Source of the DNA: Lasiosphaeria ovina
Taxonomy: Eukaryota; Ascomycota; Sordariomycetes; Sordariales; Lasiosphaeriaceae
Assembly (NCBI GenBank): GCA_033439765.1
Contig: JAULSN010000003.1
Span: 5,332,001-5,396,000 of the forward strand
Length of the DNA: 64,000 nt
Direction: 5' to 3'
The position numbers and the translations under genes were made by a program. The notes under the pieces are model-generated. The model was not told the DNA's origin. It worked only from the letters and a program-made list of their open reading frames with translations, and ran no database searches. Of the stretch, positions 10,483-21,193 are shown one piece after another. Numbering within the stretch: position 1 is the first letter of the stretch; the number at the start of each line of letters is the position of its first letter.

Positions 10483-11251
10483 GGCAAAAAAGCAGGAGCA
10501 GGCCAAGTTTGGGGTGAGAATTCTGCAAATAAGGCGGTCCTGGTCGGGTATTAGGTGTCGAGCGAAGAGAAGGAAAGACCGATCGCGCTGTTCCGATATC
10601 ACGGCGGGATTTCGCGGCCAAGTGGTACCCGTTCCGATCCGTTCCGTACTGTGGGGGGTGGGGGGTTTCGCCAGGTTAAATCACGACACCCACCTTGTCT
10701 TCACCGCCTTGCCAACTTCGGACAGCCATCAGGAATGGGCAACTTAGGCAGCCAACAGGAAGCGAATGCGCTTATCTGCCATCCTCTATTTCACAGAGAT
10801 TTTTCCGTGGCCCTTTCGAGCACCTGGCATTGCATTGACAGTCAGAGATGACTGGCGCTCTATGTCGAAGCCCAGGGACTCATGGACCTGAAAATCCTAA
10901 CTAACAGCGAGCGACGTGCAGCTGAAGTGGCCCACAGTGTGCATGCCGCTAACATTTCTATATGTAGCGCAGGAGTCGCTTCCGTCTCAGCATTTTCGTC
11001 TCAGGTTCTAGTGGGTTCCCTTCTGTGCCTCCCGCAACCCACCGCTCCACTGGGGATTTCCTAACAGCGTTCAATGCGGTCCCGTCCTGCCGGCGGCGCG
11101 ATGTCGGGAATATCCACCACGCTCTCCACCGTGTTTGAAGTCAACCCCCTGAATGCTCACAACCTTCTCCTCTCAACCAGACCTTGATAAGCAACGGAAT
11201 CGGGCCTCCGAAACAAGAACCCACAGGTGCTCAACCAGCACCTCGGTAATA
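10483..11251. other. Gene-free stretch
   Basis: Upstream flank of the broken membrane-anchored gene and 5' flank of the tRNA-Asn gene. I see no supported coding region. Confidence 0.45.
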
Positions 11252-11325
11252 TCCCTCGTGGCGCAATTGGCTAGCGCGTCAGACTGTTAATCTGGAGGCT
11301 GTTGGTTCGACCCCAACCGAGGGAG
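11252..11325 (+). tRNA. tRNA-Asn(GTT)
   Basis: The acceptor stem pairs TCCCTCG (11252-11258) with CGAGGGA (11318-11324). The D arm contains the A box TGGCGCAATTGG, the anticodon loop CTGTTAA has GTT at 11286-11288, and the T arm contains GGTTCGACCCC. No intron. A T run at about 11336-11340 is a plausible RNA polymerase III terminator. Confidence 0.95.
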
Positions 11326-11501
11326 ATAGCTTTCCTTTTTGGTGGCTGGCCTGTCAACATCACGGAACCTGCGAGTCCTAGTGTGCGGACGAATTCTTTT
11401 TTATTTTATTTTATTTTGTCTTCTCTTGTCCTTCAATTGGTTGCCCTAGACATCGCTCTCTAAATCCGAACACGCACAAACGCCAGCAATGCACTTGGAA
11501 T

Positions 11502-12218
11502 CTAGCCCTCAACGGCCGTAATGCCCTTTGCGTCTGGCGCTAACTCCGCCTCGTTGAACTCGTCGTCGTCGGTCGGCAGCTCTAGGTGGAATTTGGAGAG
11601 CTGCGCGGCCGCAACATCCACCTCGCCTTCGGACTCCAACGCTAGGATGTGGCCGCCCTCCTTCCGGTCGTCGCTGATGAAGTGTATGTGTATTCCAGCC
11701 ACGTTGATGCCCATGAAGTAGTCTGGCGCGCGGAAGCCGAAGACGGTTCCGCGCACAGAGCGGAACGTGTTCACCTTTTGCCGGCCGGCTACGTCGGTTG
11801 CCGACTCGCGGGGCGACTGCTGCCCGCCTGCCGTGCGTACGTTGACGCTCTTGAAGACGCCGTCGATGCGGACTGCTACGAAGTGGTTGGCCGCCGAGGG
11901 AAAGAGGCGCGTGAGGAGGTCCAGCAGGTCCTCCTTGCTCCCGACGGCCGTCTTTGCATTGGCCGTGGCCTTGAAGCGCGTCACTGTCGCGAACGGCGTG
12001 ATGACGTCCGCTGGCGACTCGATAGCCACGACGGACCCGTCCGACTTCATCTGGTAGACCGCCCCGTCGAGCACGATCATCTCTCCGTCCATGTTGCGGA
12101 ACGTCCCGAGGCCGTGGTCGCCGTGTTCGAGCACACTGGAGATGGCTGCGCCGTGCGACGCAACGCCGGCCATCAGGGCTGACATGGTGGAGTACTGGAA
12201 GACTTCATTCTGTGCCAT
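11502..12218 (-). CDS. Alpha-acetolactate decarboxylase
   Basis: Intronless, 238 residues starting MAQNEVFQYSTMSALMAGV; an open frame extends further upstream but this ATG matches the usual bacterial N-terminus. The enzyme converts alpha-acetolactate to acetoin and CO2 (EC 4.1.1.5). Family hallmarks are present: the early GTFRNMDGEMIVLDGAVYQ, which carries the catalytic Glu region, and the metal-binding GIHIHFISDDRKEGGHIL with the three zinc-ligand histidines. No signal or mitochondrial presequence is seen, so it should be cytosolic. It is transcribed divergently from an acetolactate synthase gene across a 391-bp gap. That arrangement points to a dedicated acetoin route, as in bacterial budA/alsD-budB/alsS operons. 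Transfer from bacteria is possible but not tested. Confidence 0.93.
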   Translation of the reverse strand: MAQNEVFQYSTMSALMAGVASHGAAISSVLEHGDHGLGTFRNMDGEMIVLDGAVYQMKSDGSVVAIESPADVITPFATVTRFKATANAKTAVGSKEDLLDLLTRLFPSAANHFVAVRIDGVFKSVNVRTAGGQQSPRESATDVAGRQKVNTFRSVRGTVFGFRAPDYFMGINVAGIHIHFISDDRKEGGHILALESEGEVDVAAAQLSKFHLELPTDDDEFNEAELAPDAKGITAVEG

Positions 12219-12609
12219 TTTGCCTGGATATTTGGGTGGTGTTTTTTTTTTGTTGTAGTCTTCTGCTGTGTTTTTCTTGGTGAGGATTGCCGACACTCGA
12301 CGACAATTGATGGCCCTGTTGGTTACCTTAGGTACTCTGCAGCCTGTACCCAGTGTCCCGCCCCGAATCTGCCCCGACAACGCCGGTCGGGATTCGGTCT
12401 TTAATGCATGTGTCCGCCACCGCTGCACGATGAGTTCATGGTTCGCCCTTGCACCGCATGAGCGGCAAACTTCGGATGCAACCGGCAGGAACACCTCCCG
12501 CTCTGCACTGACTGGCACCGGCTGCCATGTATTAAATTAAACTTCACCATCCCACCACTCAGCCCCTGTCTCGTCCGGTCACTACATCCGATAACCCCCC
12601 TCTTTGACA
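12219..12609. promoter_or_regulatory. Shared divergent promoter of the acetoin gene pair
   Basis: 391 bp separate the two start codons, so both genes probably share control elements. A T-rich tract lies at 12241-12251. ATTAAATTAAA at about 12531-12541 is the only TATA-like tract, on the synthase side. No binding site can be named with confidence. Confidence 0.5.
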
Positions 12610-14322
12610 ATGGCGGCCGAAACAGAAACCGTGCAGATTGTGATCGACTCGCTTCTCGCTGCCGGCGTAAAATACGTCTTCGGCGTGCCGGGCGCCAAGA
12701 TCGACTCCGTCTTCAATGCGCTTATCGACCACCCCGAGATCAAGCTCGTGGTCTGCCGCCACGAGCAGAATGCCGCCTTCATTGCCGCCGCTATCGGGAG
12801 GCTCACCGACCGGCCTGGCGTGTGCATCGCCACGTCGGGTCCGGGCACAAGCAATCTCGTCACCGGTCTCATCACAGCCACGGACGAGGGCGCACCAATG
12901 GTCGCCATCGTCGGAACCGTCAAGCGCTCCCAGGCATCAAAGCGGACCCACCAGAGCTTGCGTGCCACAGAACTGCTGGCGCCCGTCACTAAGAAGGTGC
13001 TCGACGTCGTGATGCCCGACCAGATTGCCGAGATCATGGTAGAGGCCTTCCGGGTGGCCAATTCCCACCACCGGGGTGCAACCGCCGTAACCCTGCCAAT
13101 CGATGTCATGACGGCCGGCATTAAGTCGTCCATTCCCGCCTTCCCACCTAGCGCATTTGTCCCGCCGGAATACGGTTGTGCACCAAACCAGGCTCTCAGC
13201 AAAGCAGGTGACCTCATCGCGCAGTCCAAGTTTCCCGTGCTTTTCCTCGGCGCACGCGCTGCAGACGCGCCCGTAGTCCAAGCAGTGCACGCCTTCCTGC
13301 GCAAGCACCCCATTCCCGTCGTCGAGACGTTTCAGGCGGCCGGAGCAATCTCGAAGGAGCTGGTTCACCTGTTCTTTGGGCGCATCGGACTTTTTCGCAA
13401 CCAGACTGGCGACAAGCTGCTGCAGCAAGCCGACCTTGTGATCACCGTCGGTTATGACCAGGCAGAGTATGATGCCAACCAGTGGAACCCCAACAACCGT
13501 TTTGATATCATCCACCTCGACACCGGCCCGGCCGATCTTGGGTTCAACTACGCCCCAAAGCTCGAGCTGATGGGGTCGCTGGCCGGAAACATTGATGCTC
13601 TGGCCACCATCCTCGACACTCGGGTCCCGTCCTCTGTCTTGGCTCGTCCGCACGAGACCGACGTCGCGAAGAAGCTCTTTGCCGAGTTCCACGCATGGGA
13701 GACGGACGTTGACGCAGCGCCCAAGCCCAACGGCGGGCCGGTCCACCCCCTGTACTTCATCTGCTTGCTGCAGTCCCTGATCGACCCCGGCACGACTGTC
13801 ATCTCGGACGTCGGCAGCGTGTACATCTGGCTGAGCCGGTTCTTCTACTCGTACGCGCCCAAGACGTTCCTCGTGTCCAACGCGCAGCAGACGCTGGGCG
13901 TGGCGCTTCCGTGGGCGATCGGCGCGTCGTTTGCCCAGACTCCTGTCCCGTGCGCGCGCAAAGTCGTCAGCATCAGCGGCGACGGCGGCTTCCTGTTCAG
14001 TGGCCAGGAGCTCGCCACGGCCGTGAAGCAGGGCTGCGACATCACGCACTTTATTTGGAACGATGGGGCCTATAACATGGTAGAATTCCAGGAGGTCGAC
14101 AAGTACGGCCGCAGCTCGGGCGTCGAGCTCGGCGGCGTCGACTTCAAGAGGTACGCCGAGGCCTTTGGCGCAAAGGGCATCAAAGTCACCAGCTCGACCG
14201 AGATGGAGGCGGCCATGAAGGAAGCCCTGGCACACAAGGGCGTCTGCGTCGTCGACATCACCATTGACTATTCGCGCAACTATGAGCTTATGGCCAATGT
14301 TGTTGCTGACAACGTTTCCTGA
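12610..14322 (+). CDS. Catabolic-type acetolactate synthase
   Basis: Intronless, 570 residues from the ATG at 12610 in a good context (GACAATGGC). It is a thiamine-diphosphate enzyme condensing two pyruvates to alpha-acetolactate and CO2 (EC 2.2.1.6). The cofactor-activating Glu52 lies in VVCRHEQNAAF. The ThDP/Mg motif runs from GDGG (Asp458) to Asn484 in FIWNDGAYN. The overall pattern (YVFGVPGAKIDSVF, SGPGTSNLVTGLITATDEG) resembles bacterial AlsS/BudB rather than the biosynthetic fungal Ilv2: no mitochondrial presequence, and tight linkage to acetolactate decarboxylase. It probably feeds acetoin formation from cytosolic pyruvate. Phylogeny would be needed to exclude a diverged eukaryotic ThDP enzyme. 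Confidence 0.92.
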   Translation: MAAETETVQIVIDSLLAAGVKYVFGVPGAKIDSVFNALIDHPEIKLVVCRHEQNAAFIAAAIGRLTDRPGVCIATSGPGTSNLVTGLITATDEGAPMVAIVGTVKRSQASKRTHQSLRATELLAPVTKKVLDVVMPDQIAEIMVEAFRVANSHHRGATAVTLPIDVMTAGIKSSIPAFPPSAFVPPEYGCAPNQALSKAGDLIAQSKFPVLFLGARAADAPVVQAVHAFLRKHPIPVVETFQAAGAISKELVHLFFGRIGLFRNQTGDKLLQQADLVITVGYDQAEYDANQWNPNNRFDIIHLDTGPADLGFNYAPKLELMGSLAGNIDALATILDTRVPSSVLARPHETDVAKKLFAEFHAWETDVDAAPKPNGGPVHPLYFICLLQSLIDPGTTVISDVGSVYIWLSRFFYSYAPKTFLVSNAQQTLGVALPWAIGASFAQTPVPCARKVVSISGDGGFLFSGQELATAVKQGCDITHFIWNDGAYNMVEFQEVDKYGRSSGVELGGVDFKRYAEAFGAKGIKVTSSTEMEAAMKEALAHKGVCVVDITIDYSRNYELMANVVADNVS

Positions 14323-15130
14323 TTGGTTACATACCATTGGTAGTCAAAGCGTGATTTGGAGATCGTGTCCATCAGAGTTGACTGTATGTGGTTGGAATCT
14401 CTTCTCCGTTTTCGCATATACGCCTCGGCCTTAGATCTGATTTCTGTCAAATTTGTCAAGTTTAGCAATTTCCTGTCAACACTTGAGAATAATTACTGGA
14501 AATAGGAGTTGCCGAAGATAAACAACTGACAACATGGTCAAGGCTCTTTCTGCCCAAGACACAGCCGGTTTCGAGGTGCTGGCACACACTGCTCAGCCAC
14601 TTACGCCGAGTCTTCAGCTCTGCTCCACAACTAAATCCCTGGATGCTTGTTATATGGCTCGACCTCAAGAATTTTTGCAGAGGGAGGTAATAAATATTGG
14701 AATCTCTATTTTAGAACCCTAGTCGCATATTACTTTTCTAAAAACACCTATTGAAGGCCTTTTCTAGCCAGTTTATTTGCGATAATCATTTCTTTCATCC
14801 CAAGTACAAAGTACCACGGCAACAAACATTCAGGGATTAGAGTGTTCATTTGATCTTCTGCTTAGCTTGCAGGAGGCGCCCGGGCTATGCACCTGCAGAA
14901 CAGCCTAGCCAGCCGGTCACCTGACAGACAACCCCGAAATGCCCCTCCTTCGCCCAACCCAACACAGATGAGGCTCTGTCCAGGGCCAAGACACTCTTGG
15001 GAAGCTGACCGCACTTCGAGTCTCTCTCTTCTACTGTGCTCAGGGACAATTTGCGGTGTTCACTGTACTTGTCTTTCACCCCTTCAATGATTGTGAACAG
15101 GTCTGGGGACATCTCGCGCATGTGTCAGTC
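14323..15130. other. Gene-free stretch
   Basis: 3' flank of the acetolactate synthase gene and 5' flank of the HeLo-like gene. Nothing further recognised. Confidence 0.45.
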
Positions 15131-18100
15131 ATGGACCCGCTGTCGATTGTTGTCTCGTCAGCGAGCCTCGCCGCATTCTGCGGCAAGGTGAGTTTGTGGC
15201 CCCTCTCTTCCACAGCTCTCACACGTTGCCAATTACTAAATACGCCGACACACCTATACGCAGGTCTCTATCCTGATTTATGATTTCGTAGACGGAACCG
15301 CAAATGTCGACGATAACCTTGCCGGCATGAAGCGCGAGGTGGAGGGCCTTGGCCGCGTTCTCGACGCCATCGGCCATAGCAAAGTTGGCTCTTCAGATAT
15401 TGAAGCTGCCTCACGAGACTCTGGCAGAGAGCTGGTGAGCAGCCTGCACGAGTCGCTCTGGGACTGTCGAGGGAGCCTTGAGAAGCTTGCCGAAGCCCTC
15501 GCCAGCGTCAATAAACCGCGCAGTCTCCTGTGGTCGAGCCGGCCAGGCCGACAGATCCGCCTGTCGCTCAAGGCCAAAGATATAGCTCAGTACCGACAGC
15601 AGATCAAATCTCATACGCAGGATATGCAACTCAGTCTGGGTGTCATATCCCTGTAAGTCCCTTTCACGATTCACAGGAACTAGCGAGTTAAAGATTGGCT
15701 AACTCAACCCACACAATTAGTTGCCTTCAACTCAAAGACAGAGCAAATTCGGATGGAATTCTTCAGAGCCTTCACAACTTGGAAGCGCAGATTGGCGGTG
15801 CAGGCAGGGCCCGTCCTGGGACTCACCGCAAGCAACTCGTAGACGCTGCCGAGTCGATTTGTTCCAATGCCAGCGTCATCGTGGGCAGGTCAACGACGTC
15901 ATCCCACTACAACCCGAGTATTCACGGCGAGCGCCTGAGCGAGGCCAAAAAAGAAGGCATTCTGGGTTGGATACCACCGCCCATTTCCGAGGACACCGAA
16001 AGCTTTGACAGGTCTCGGACAGCCGTCGACGACGGTGACGAGGCCGACATCGACAATGAGTTCCTCCAAAAGCTAAAGCAGTTAGCGCTGAACAGCTTCT
16101 CGGCGGGCAAGTACGACGCCGCTGCAACCTACCTGTCCAAGCTTATTTCATCCGGAGGCGCCGAGGACACGGCAGCGAGACTTATGCTGGCGATTAGCCA
16201 GGCATCCATAGGTAAATGGCAAGAGGTGGACCAGTCCGTCCTGCTGCCGGAGGCTTGTCCGTCATACGACCCCGTGGCAGTCCACCACTACTTCCACCTC
16301 CTCCACGCCGCAGCTCTTCATCACCTGGCCCAGGAAGAGGCCACAACGGCCCTTGAGTTTTGCCGCCGTGCCGTCAAGGGAAAGAAGACCTTCTTTGGCA
16401 AGTCGACCGACTCCTACAACTATTCGCTCGCCCTGCTGTCCGCTATCAGCATCTCTCTGGGGGACAAGGTAAGTGGGGAGGTCTACCGAGAGATGCTTCC
16501 CACGGGAAAGGTCTACGAGCTCTTCTTCGAAGCCCCTGGAATGGCTATCCAAAAATACATTCACTGGGCTCTCAATTCCGGCCGCTTTCCAGAAGGGGAG
16601 GCACCAGGCCCGCGGGATGAAGACGCAGACCTGCCTGGGGCATTGCCCAAAGGCAAAGGCCTGATGTCCTCAGATGATGACGAAATTCCCAACCCAGAGG
16701 TCTCGGCTCGGCTTGCTGTTCCAGTAGTCGAGCACGTGGAGGACAACCTTGAGCCTGAGGCGTCAATTCAGCCTCTAGAACTAGTCCCAGTACTACGGAG
16801 TGCGGAGCACCAAACCGGGCCAGATATCCAGCTTCATCCCCCATTATCAGTCCTTCACAACGTGGACCACCAAACTGGACCAAAGGTTATTATAGGGTTG
16901 GCTTTGAGTGCCACTCAGACCTTTGCTGCATTCACCGTGGTCGATGGTTCTGGGAAATTCACGAAAGCCCGACGATTTGAGCTCTGGCCTCAGTTCGAAA
17001 AGCCTGGGGTTCTGGCGGAGTCTAGCGCCGTAAGTTTCCGATCTTGGTGTATTCAAGCACTTTAAGCTAAATTTATCATCCCATGACTAGGTCACAAACC
17101 AATATTCACTCACCAGTGGACGAAGAAAAACTTCCATGATGTGGGGCAATTTGTACCCGGGTCAAGTCACTGGGTCACCAATACAACCTCTATCCCTCTC
17201 TTGTTTCAGGGAGCTATATTTTCAAAGAGGTCTCTCGTCCGAGTATTCGAAGTACTGTGGCATGCTTCGACTGTTTGTCGCCACGGTTAAGGAGTTCGTG
17301 CACAAGAAAGTGTGCGCTATGGAGGGACTCAAGGGCCATGTTCCCTGCGAAAGCTATCTTGTTTGGCCATTTGAGTTACGGGGCATGGGCCAGGGGGTTC
17401 AGGAGGCCTATAAAGAGCTCCTGAAAGGTATCCCTAACACGGCCAGCATGTCTCCGCATTCGGCGGAATATGCCGATCTCAACTACTCTCGATGCTTTGA
17501 CTTGAGGAAAGGGTCTCACATCTTGTCATTGATGTTTGACACCGGCATTGCTAGCGCGAAGGTATTTCGAGTGGTAGGGATCAGGCCATTCTCGGTCGAA
17601 CAGATTGATCACACCAGGGCTTTGGCCTTCGGGTAAGTCATGGACTATCTTGCGTATATTTAATATTATCCCTAGTTACTAATTAAGACCAATGCTCTAG
17701 GGAACTAATTCTTCAAGACGCGAAGAAGCGGGATCAGTCATCTACTAAAGGCTCTGACTCGGAGCCAGAATATTACGACATTAAACTCCCTCTCCACTCG
17801 CCAGACCCTGTTGACAATAGCACCCACATAGAGTGTGATATCGGCGAAGTCAAGTCGTTTCAACCTGCCAACGAACTCAGGCAGATTTTCCAGTTTCTGA
17901 ACAACATCGTTAGGCTACTGCCAGGAACAACAGAGGCACCGAATGTAAGTATTGGCTTTTATAACAGTTGCGTTGCCGCCCACTCCTCGTACCGGCTGAC
18001 CAGCTTCATTAGGTGATACATTTCTTTTGGTCCAGCTTCCTCCATTATCCCATTCAAAAACACGTACACCGCTACATCCACCAAATGCAAGCCGCGGGCC

Positions 18101-18327
18101 TCAACGCTAGACTCGTCAGCGAACCCTCGATTGCGAGGAAGCTCTTCAATGTCCCCGGCATGGCCGAATACGCGTTCATTACTCTCCACTGTAATGTCCC
18201 GCCGCCTCCGAAGCCGACTGCGTCTGATGAGTTGACGGCGCGTTGGATGTCTGCAGCGACTGCTGGCATGGGAAAATCGAGCCTCCCACAACCACACAGA
18301 CGCCTTAGATGGGGCCTAATCCTGTAA
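15131..18327 (+). CDS. HeLo-like N-domain / TPR-like / degenerate Hsp70-like protein, 6 exons
   Basis: Exons 15131-15187, 15264-15652, 15721-17029, 17091-17632, 17701-17944 and 18013-18327 join in phase to 951 residues. Residues 1-150 (MDPLSIVVSSASLAAFCGK, then VSILIYDFVDG) match the helical N-terminal domain of fungal STAND/NLR proteins. Residues ~262-400 form TPR-like helical pairs (LKQLALNSFSAGKYDAAATYL). From ~536 the sequence follows the order of an HSPA12-like Hsp70 ATPase: beta-strand KVIIGLALSATQTFAAFTV, then FELWP, KTSMMWG, YLVWPFEL (where relatives have a TVPAxW-type motif) and ILSLMFDTGIASAKVF (where relatives have DAGGGT). The nucleotide-binding glycines are largely missing, so ATPase activity is doubtful. 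The placement of an Hsp70-like core behind an NLR-type N-domain is my inference. The C-terminal ~105 residues are unassigned and the true 3' end may lie further on. Confidence 0.6.
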
Positions 18328-18423
18328 TTATGTAGTTATCTAATCCAGCAATTAAGACGCCTTCGAGACCATAGGAGTACCAGTACCAGAAATCAAAGAT
18401 TCATTGGAGTCACTTCGGCCCAG

Positions 18424-19068
18424 GTATTATTGGGATTCGATCCCGTGCTGCACGAACAATTGCCTGCAAAAGACGTCAAGGACTGTAAAGAATTCCGTTG
18501 CTACAAGTCAGGCCGCGAACTGCTCGAGCTCGTCAAGGAAATGCATAAAGTGGGTGTCCAAGATAGTAGGACCATCGAGATACATGACCTCTATCCCCAA
18601 TTATTTCATCGACAGGCGAATCACTTTTTGGGGGTCTGGAAGCAGAATATTATCTGCTACTCCATTGTACCACCCTTAACTCTGCTATCAGCATGGAACG
18701 ACGTGGTTACCCGAGGAGAGGGCTTGACATCCTTAGCCTTCAAGCTCCTGGATCCGTCAAGCCATCACTGGGACGAGCTTTCCACTGTCCTCGATGGCAT
18801 CATTCTCTTCATGAGCAAATCTTCTCTAGGTTGCTTCCTAAGACCCCCAAGGCTTCGATGGATACATTCGCCATCAAGCATTCGCTCATGGACTCTTATC
18901 AACCTCCTCAACGTGGTGCGGTTTGACTCACAGACTACCCAGGCTCCTAGTTCCCTTAGTACCATTCTAATAAAAAACCTGAAATCCAGTGCCGAATTGG
19001 AGGATATGCTCACACAACGGCTAGATGTTAGAATTGAGGAGGGAGCTCCTTGGATCCACTATTACTAG
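18424..19068 (+). CDS. Hypothetical ORF, possibly 3' exon of the preceding gene
   Basis: An open frame of ~214 codons follows a plausible acceptor (CCCAG at 18419-18423). It reads GFDPVLHEQLPAKDVKDC through to EEGAPWIHYY and a TAG stop. It has amphipathic helices and a reasonable composition (RSWTLINLLNVVRFD), but I recognise no domain. It could be the last exon of the HeLo-like/Hsp70-like gene if the stop at 18327 is spliced out, a separate small gene, or a mobile-element fragment. No good donor before 18327 was found. Confidence 0.35.
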   Translation, partial: VLLGFDPVLHEQLPAKDVKDCKEFRCYKSGRELLELVKEMHKVGVQDSRTIEIHDLYPQLFHRQANHFLGVWKQNIICYSIVPPLTLLSAWNDVVTRGEGLTSLAFKLLDPSSHHWDELSTVLDGIILFMSKSSLGCFLRPPRLRWIHSPSSIRSWTLINLLNVVRFDSQTTQAPSSLSTILIKNLKSSAELEDMLTQRLDVRIEEGAPWIHYY

Positions 19069-21190
19069 ATAGGGCCTATATATCTTTCACCCAGCCGGTT
19101 GCTGGGCTGGAATTTCCGAGGATCTCTTCTGGAAATGCTTTTCCATTTTGCACACCACCCCACCGAAAATATAACAGCTCCACCGTCTTGCAGACCATGC
19201 GGCCGGATACTTCGATGCGGCGCCTGTCATACTTTCGTTCTGTCAGGGAAAGTCTGCTGCACTGAGAGTAATGGCTTGAGCTATTATTATTGCGAAAATA
19301 TCCTCGAGCTTCTGCTGTTTTAATCGGAGCCTTTAACGATGGAGTAGTACTCCTCGTCTGTTAAGATACTATTAAGTAATACCTAGACTTACTATTAACC
19401 CGCCTTATAGAGAGAGAAATAGCTATTAGCGAAGGTATTCCTAGCTATAATCTGGTATACTAGTAGGGCTATTCTATAATATACGCCGTAGGTAGAAATC
19501 GATATTGTACTATTGACGCGAGGGAGAGTTAGGAGGAGGCTGTGACTGCTATAGCCGGGATGGCAAAATCTGATATGTTCTTGAGAGGGTAATCCGAGAA
19601 CCGGCTTAGGGGGCCGGCGCCGGGCCTGGGGCGGGGCTGTTGTGGCCATCTTGGAACGCGCTGATTCCGGTTCCGGGGGGTTGCTGATGGATTGCGAGGA
19701 TGCGAGGTAAAGAATTCCTGGCGGGGTGCGAGCGCTGTTGATTGGCGTCGTGGATTAATGTAACGCCATAGTCCGGGCGCCACTATTGCATGTGACGAAT
19801 TTAGAGTAATTAGAAATCGGCAGCCCCGACCACGGCTGTTAGACCAATAGTAGGTCCTCAGAATGAAGAAGAAAAGGAGATTCCGATTCTAGAAGCTAAC
19901 AGGTCTGTGGTCCAATGTCTAAATGGGGACCTCCTGGTCCGTACGTAATGATAACGTAATAACTGCCCTTCTTCATGAGCTGCCTACCCTTAGGCAGTCC
20001 CAGATTCTATGATAAGCTTCTATAATTGACGTCCCTTGATGGGAATATTACTCAATGATCTCTTCTATTAATCTTATTATGTAATCTCAATCGCCTTAGT
20101 CTTTTTCCTCCTTAATTACGTCTACCTTATCCTCCTTATATAGTCGTATTTCCTCCTCGTCTAATTCCTTTAGCTTCTTCTTAAGTTCGCGTCTTTAATC
20201 CTTAATTGCCTCGTATTTCCTCTTCCTATCTATCTCTTCATTAAGGTCCTCGAACTTCTTCTTATAGGTGGCAAAACCCAGATCGATAATAGTCTCCTAA
20301 TAATCGAAGCAAATAAAGGCAGCAAAGCGATCGTTAACGCCTAGAAGGAAATACTTCGTAAGTTCGATAAAGTCAAAAATAAGATCATAATAAGGCTCGA
20401 AGGCATGAAGGATAACGGCGAGGATAAGACCAAGAGCAAGGAAATAGAAACCGTCAACAAAGAGAGCAAAGATACACAAAGGACCTCGCAAACGTCACGG
20501 CAGACCTAGCAAAGCTCAAAGACAAGTTCGAGATACACAAAACCAACACCTTAAAACAAGTCTTTAGCCTAATTGAACGAGTTCGTATAATGGAGGAGTA
20601 GCTCGGCCTTAATTATTTTGTCTTTTAGTTGAGGTCCGTGATTGTCCATATAAGTTCCATATCTCTGAAAGCTTCTCGCATCTCTTTTGGCATTTGAGGT
20701 CCCTGTGCCTGCATGGTCTCCTGGTATCCCTTTCCTTGTTTCTTCGCCTTATCGCTATTGGCGTCTAGGATCATTCGCCGATTCCTGAGGCTTTGTGCGG
20801 TGGATGGCGGACCAGGGCAGGGTGCATCGCGTGCGACTGTTCTTTGAGAATAGGCGGTTTGGTGAAATAATCAAATAGAAAGACAGCTCCTATTCGCAGG
20901 AGAAATGAAGCTATACGGCAAAAGGACACGTCTTTTAAATTTTTAGACAGCAGCCGTACATAAAAGGAAATTTGCTATCATGGTTTACTCTGAAAATCCC
21001 GTGCTCCATACCGAACAAGAATCGCTTCGAGATCCTCGGAATAATCTTTGTCGTAGGGTATTGCTTTAGAGGACGTTCTGAAATATGCATATATAGGCCT
21101 AAAGACGTCGAGGTTCCTCGTAATATGGAGTACTTTTCCATTATTTTCCGTTATAAGACAACCAACGACAGACTCTACTATACCTTTCAT
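19069..21190. other. AT-rich decayed region, no intact gene
   Basis: Dense in TA-rich words and stops in all frames. On the minus strand at about 20090-20260 a stop-broken Lys/Glu-rich coiled-coil-like reading can be followed (ELKKKLKELDEEEIRLYKED). At 20978-21190 on the minus strand a 70-codon open stretch reads MKGIVESVVGCLIT and ends ARDFQSKP; it is unassigned. Composition and the stop pattern suggest repeat-induced point mutation of old sequence. Confidence 0.5.
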
Positions 21191-21193
21191 TCC

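Noticed and set aside
11502..12518. Longer acetolactate decarboxylase with a 100-residue N-terminal extension
   Set aside because: The extension is Arg/Cys-rich without similarity. The internal MAQNEVFQYST start matches the family and has the proper promoter distance.
12937..14337. A 466-codon minus-strand frame over the acetolactate synthase gene
   Set aside because: Antisense shadow of a strongly supported ThDP enzyme with high third-position GC.
14534..14722. 62-codon frame after the acetolactate synthase gene
   Set aside because: Short, no motif, in AT-richer 3' flank.
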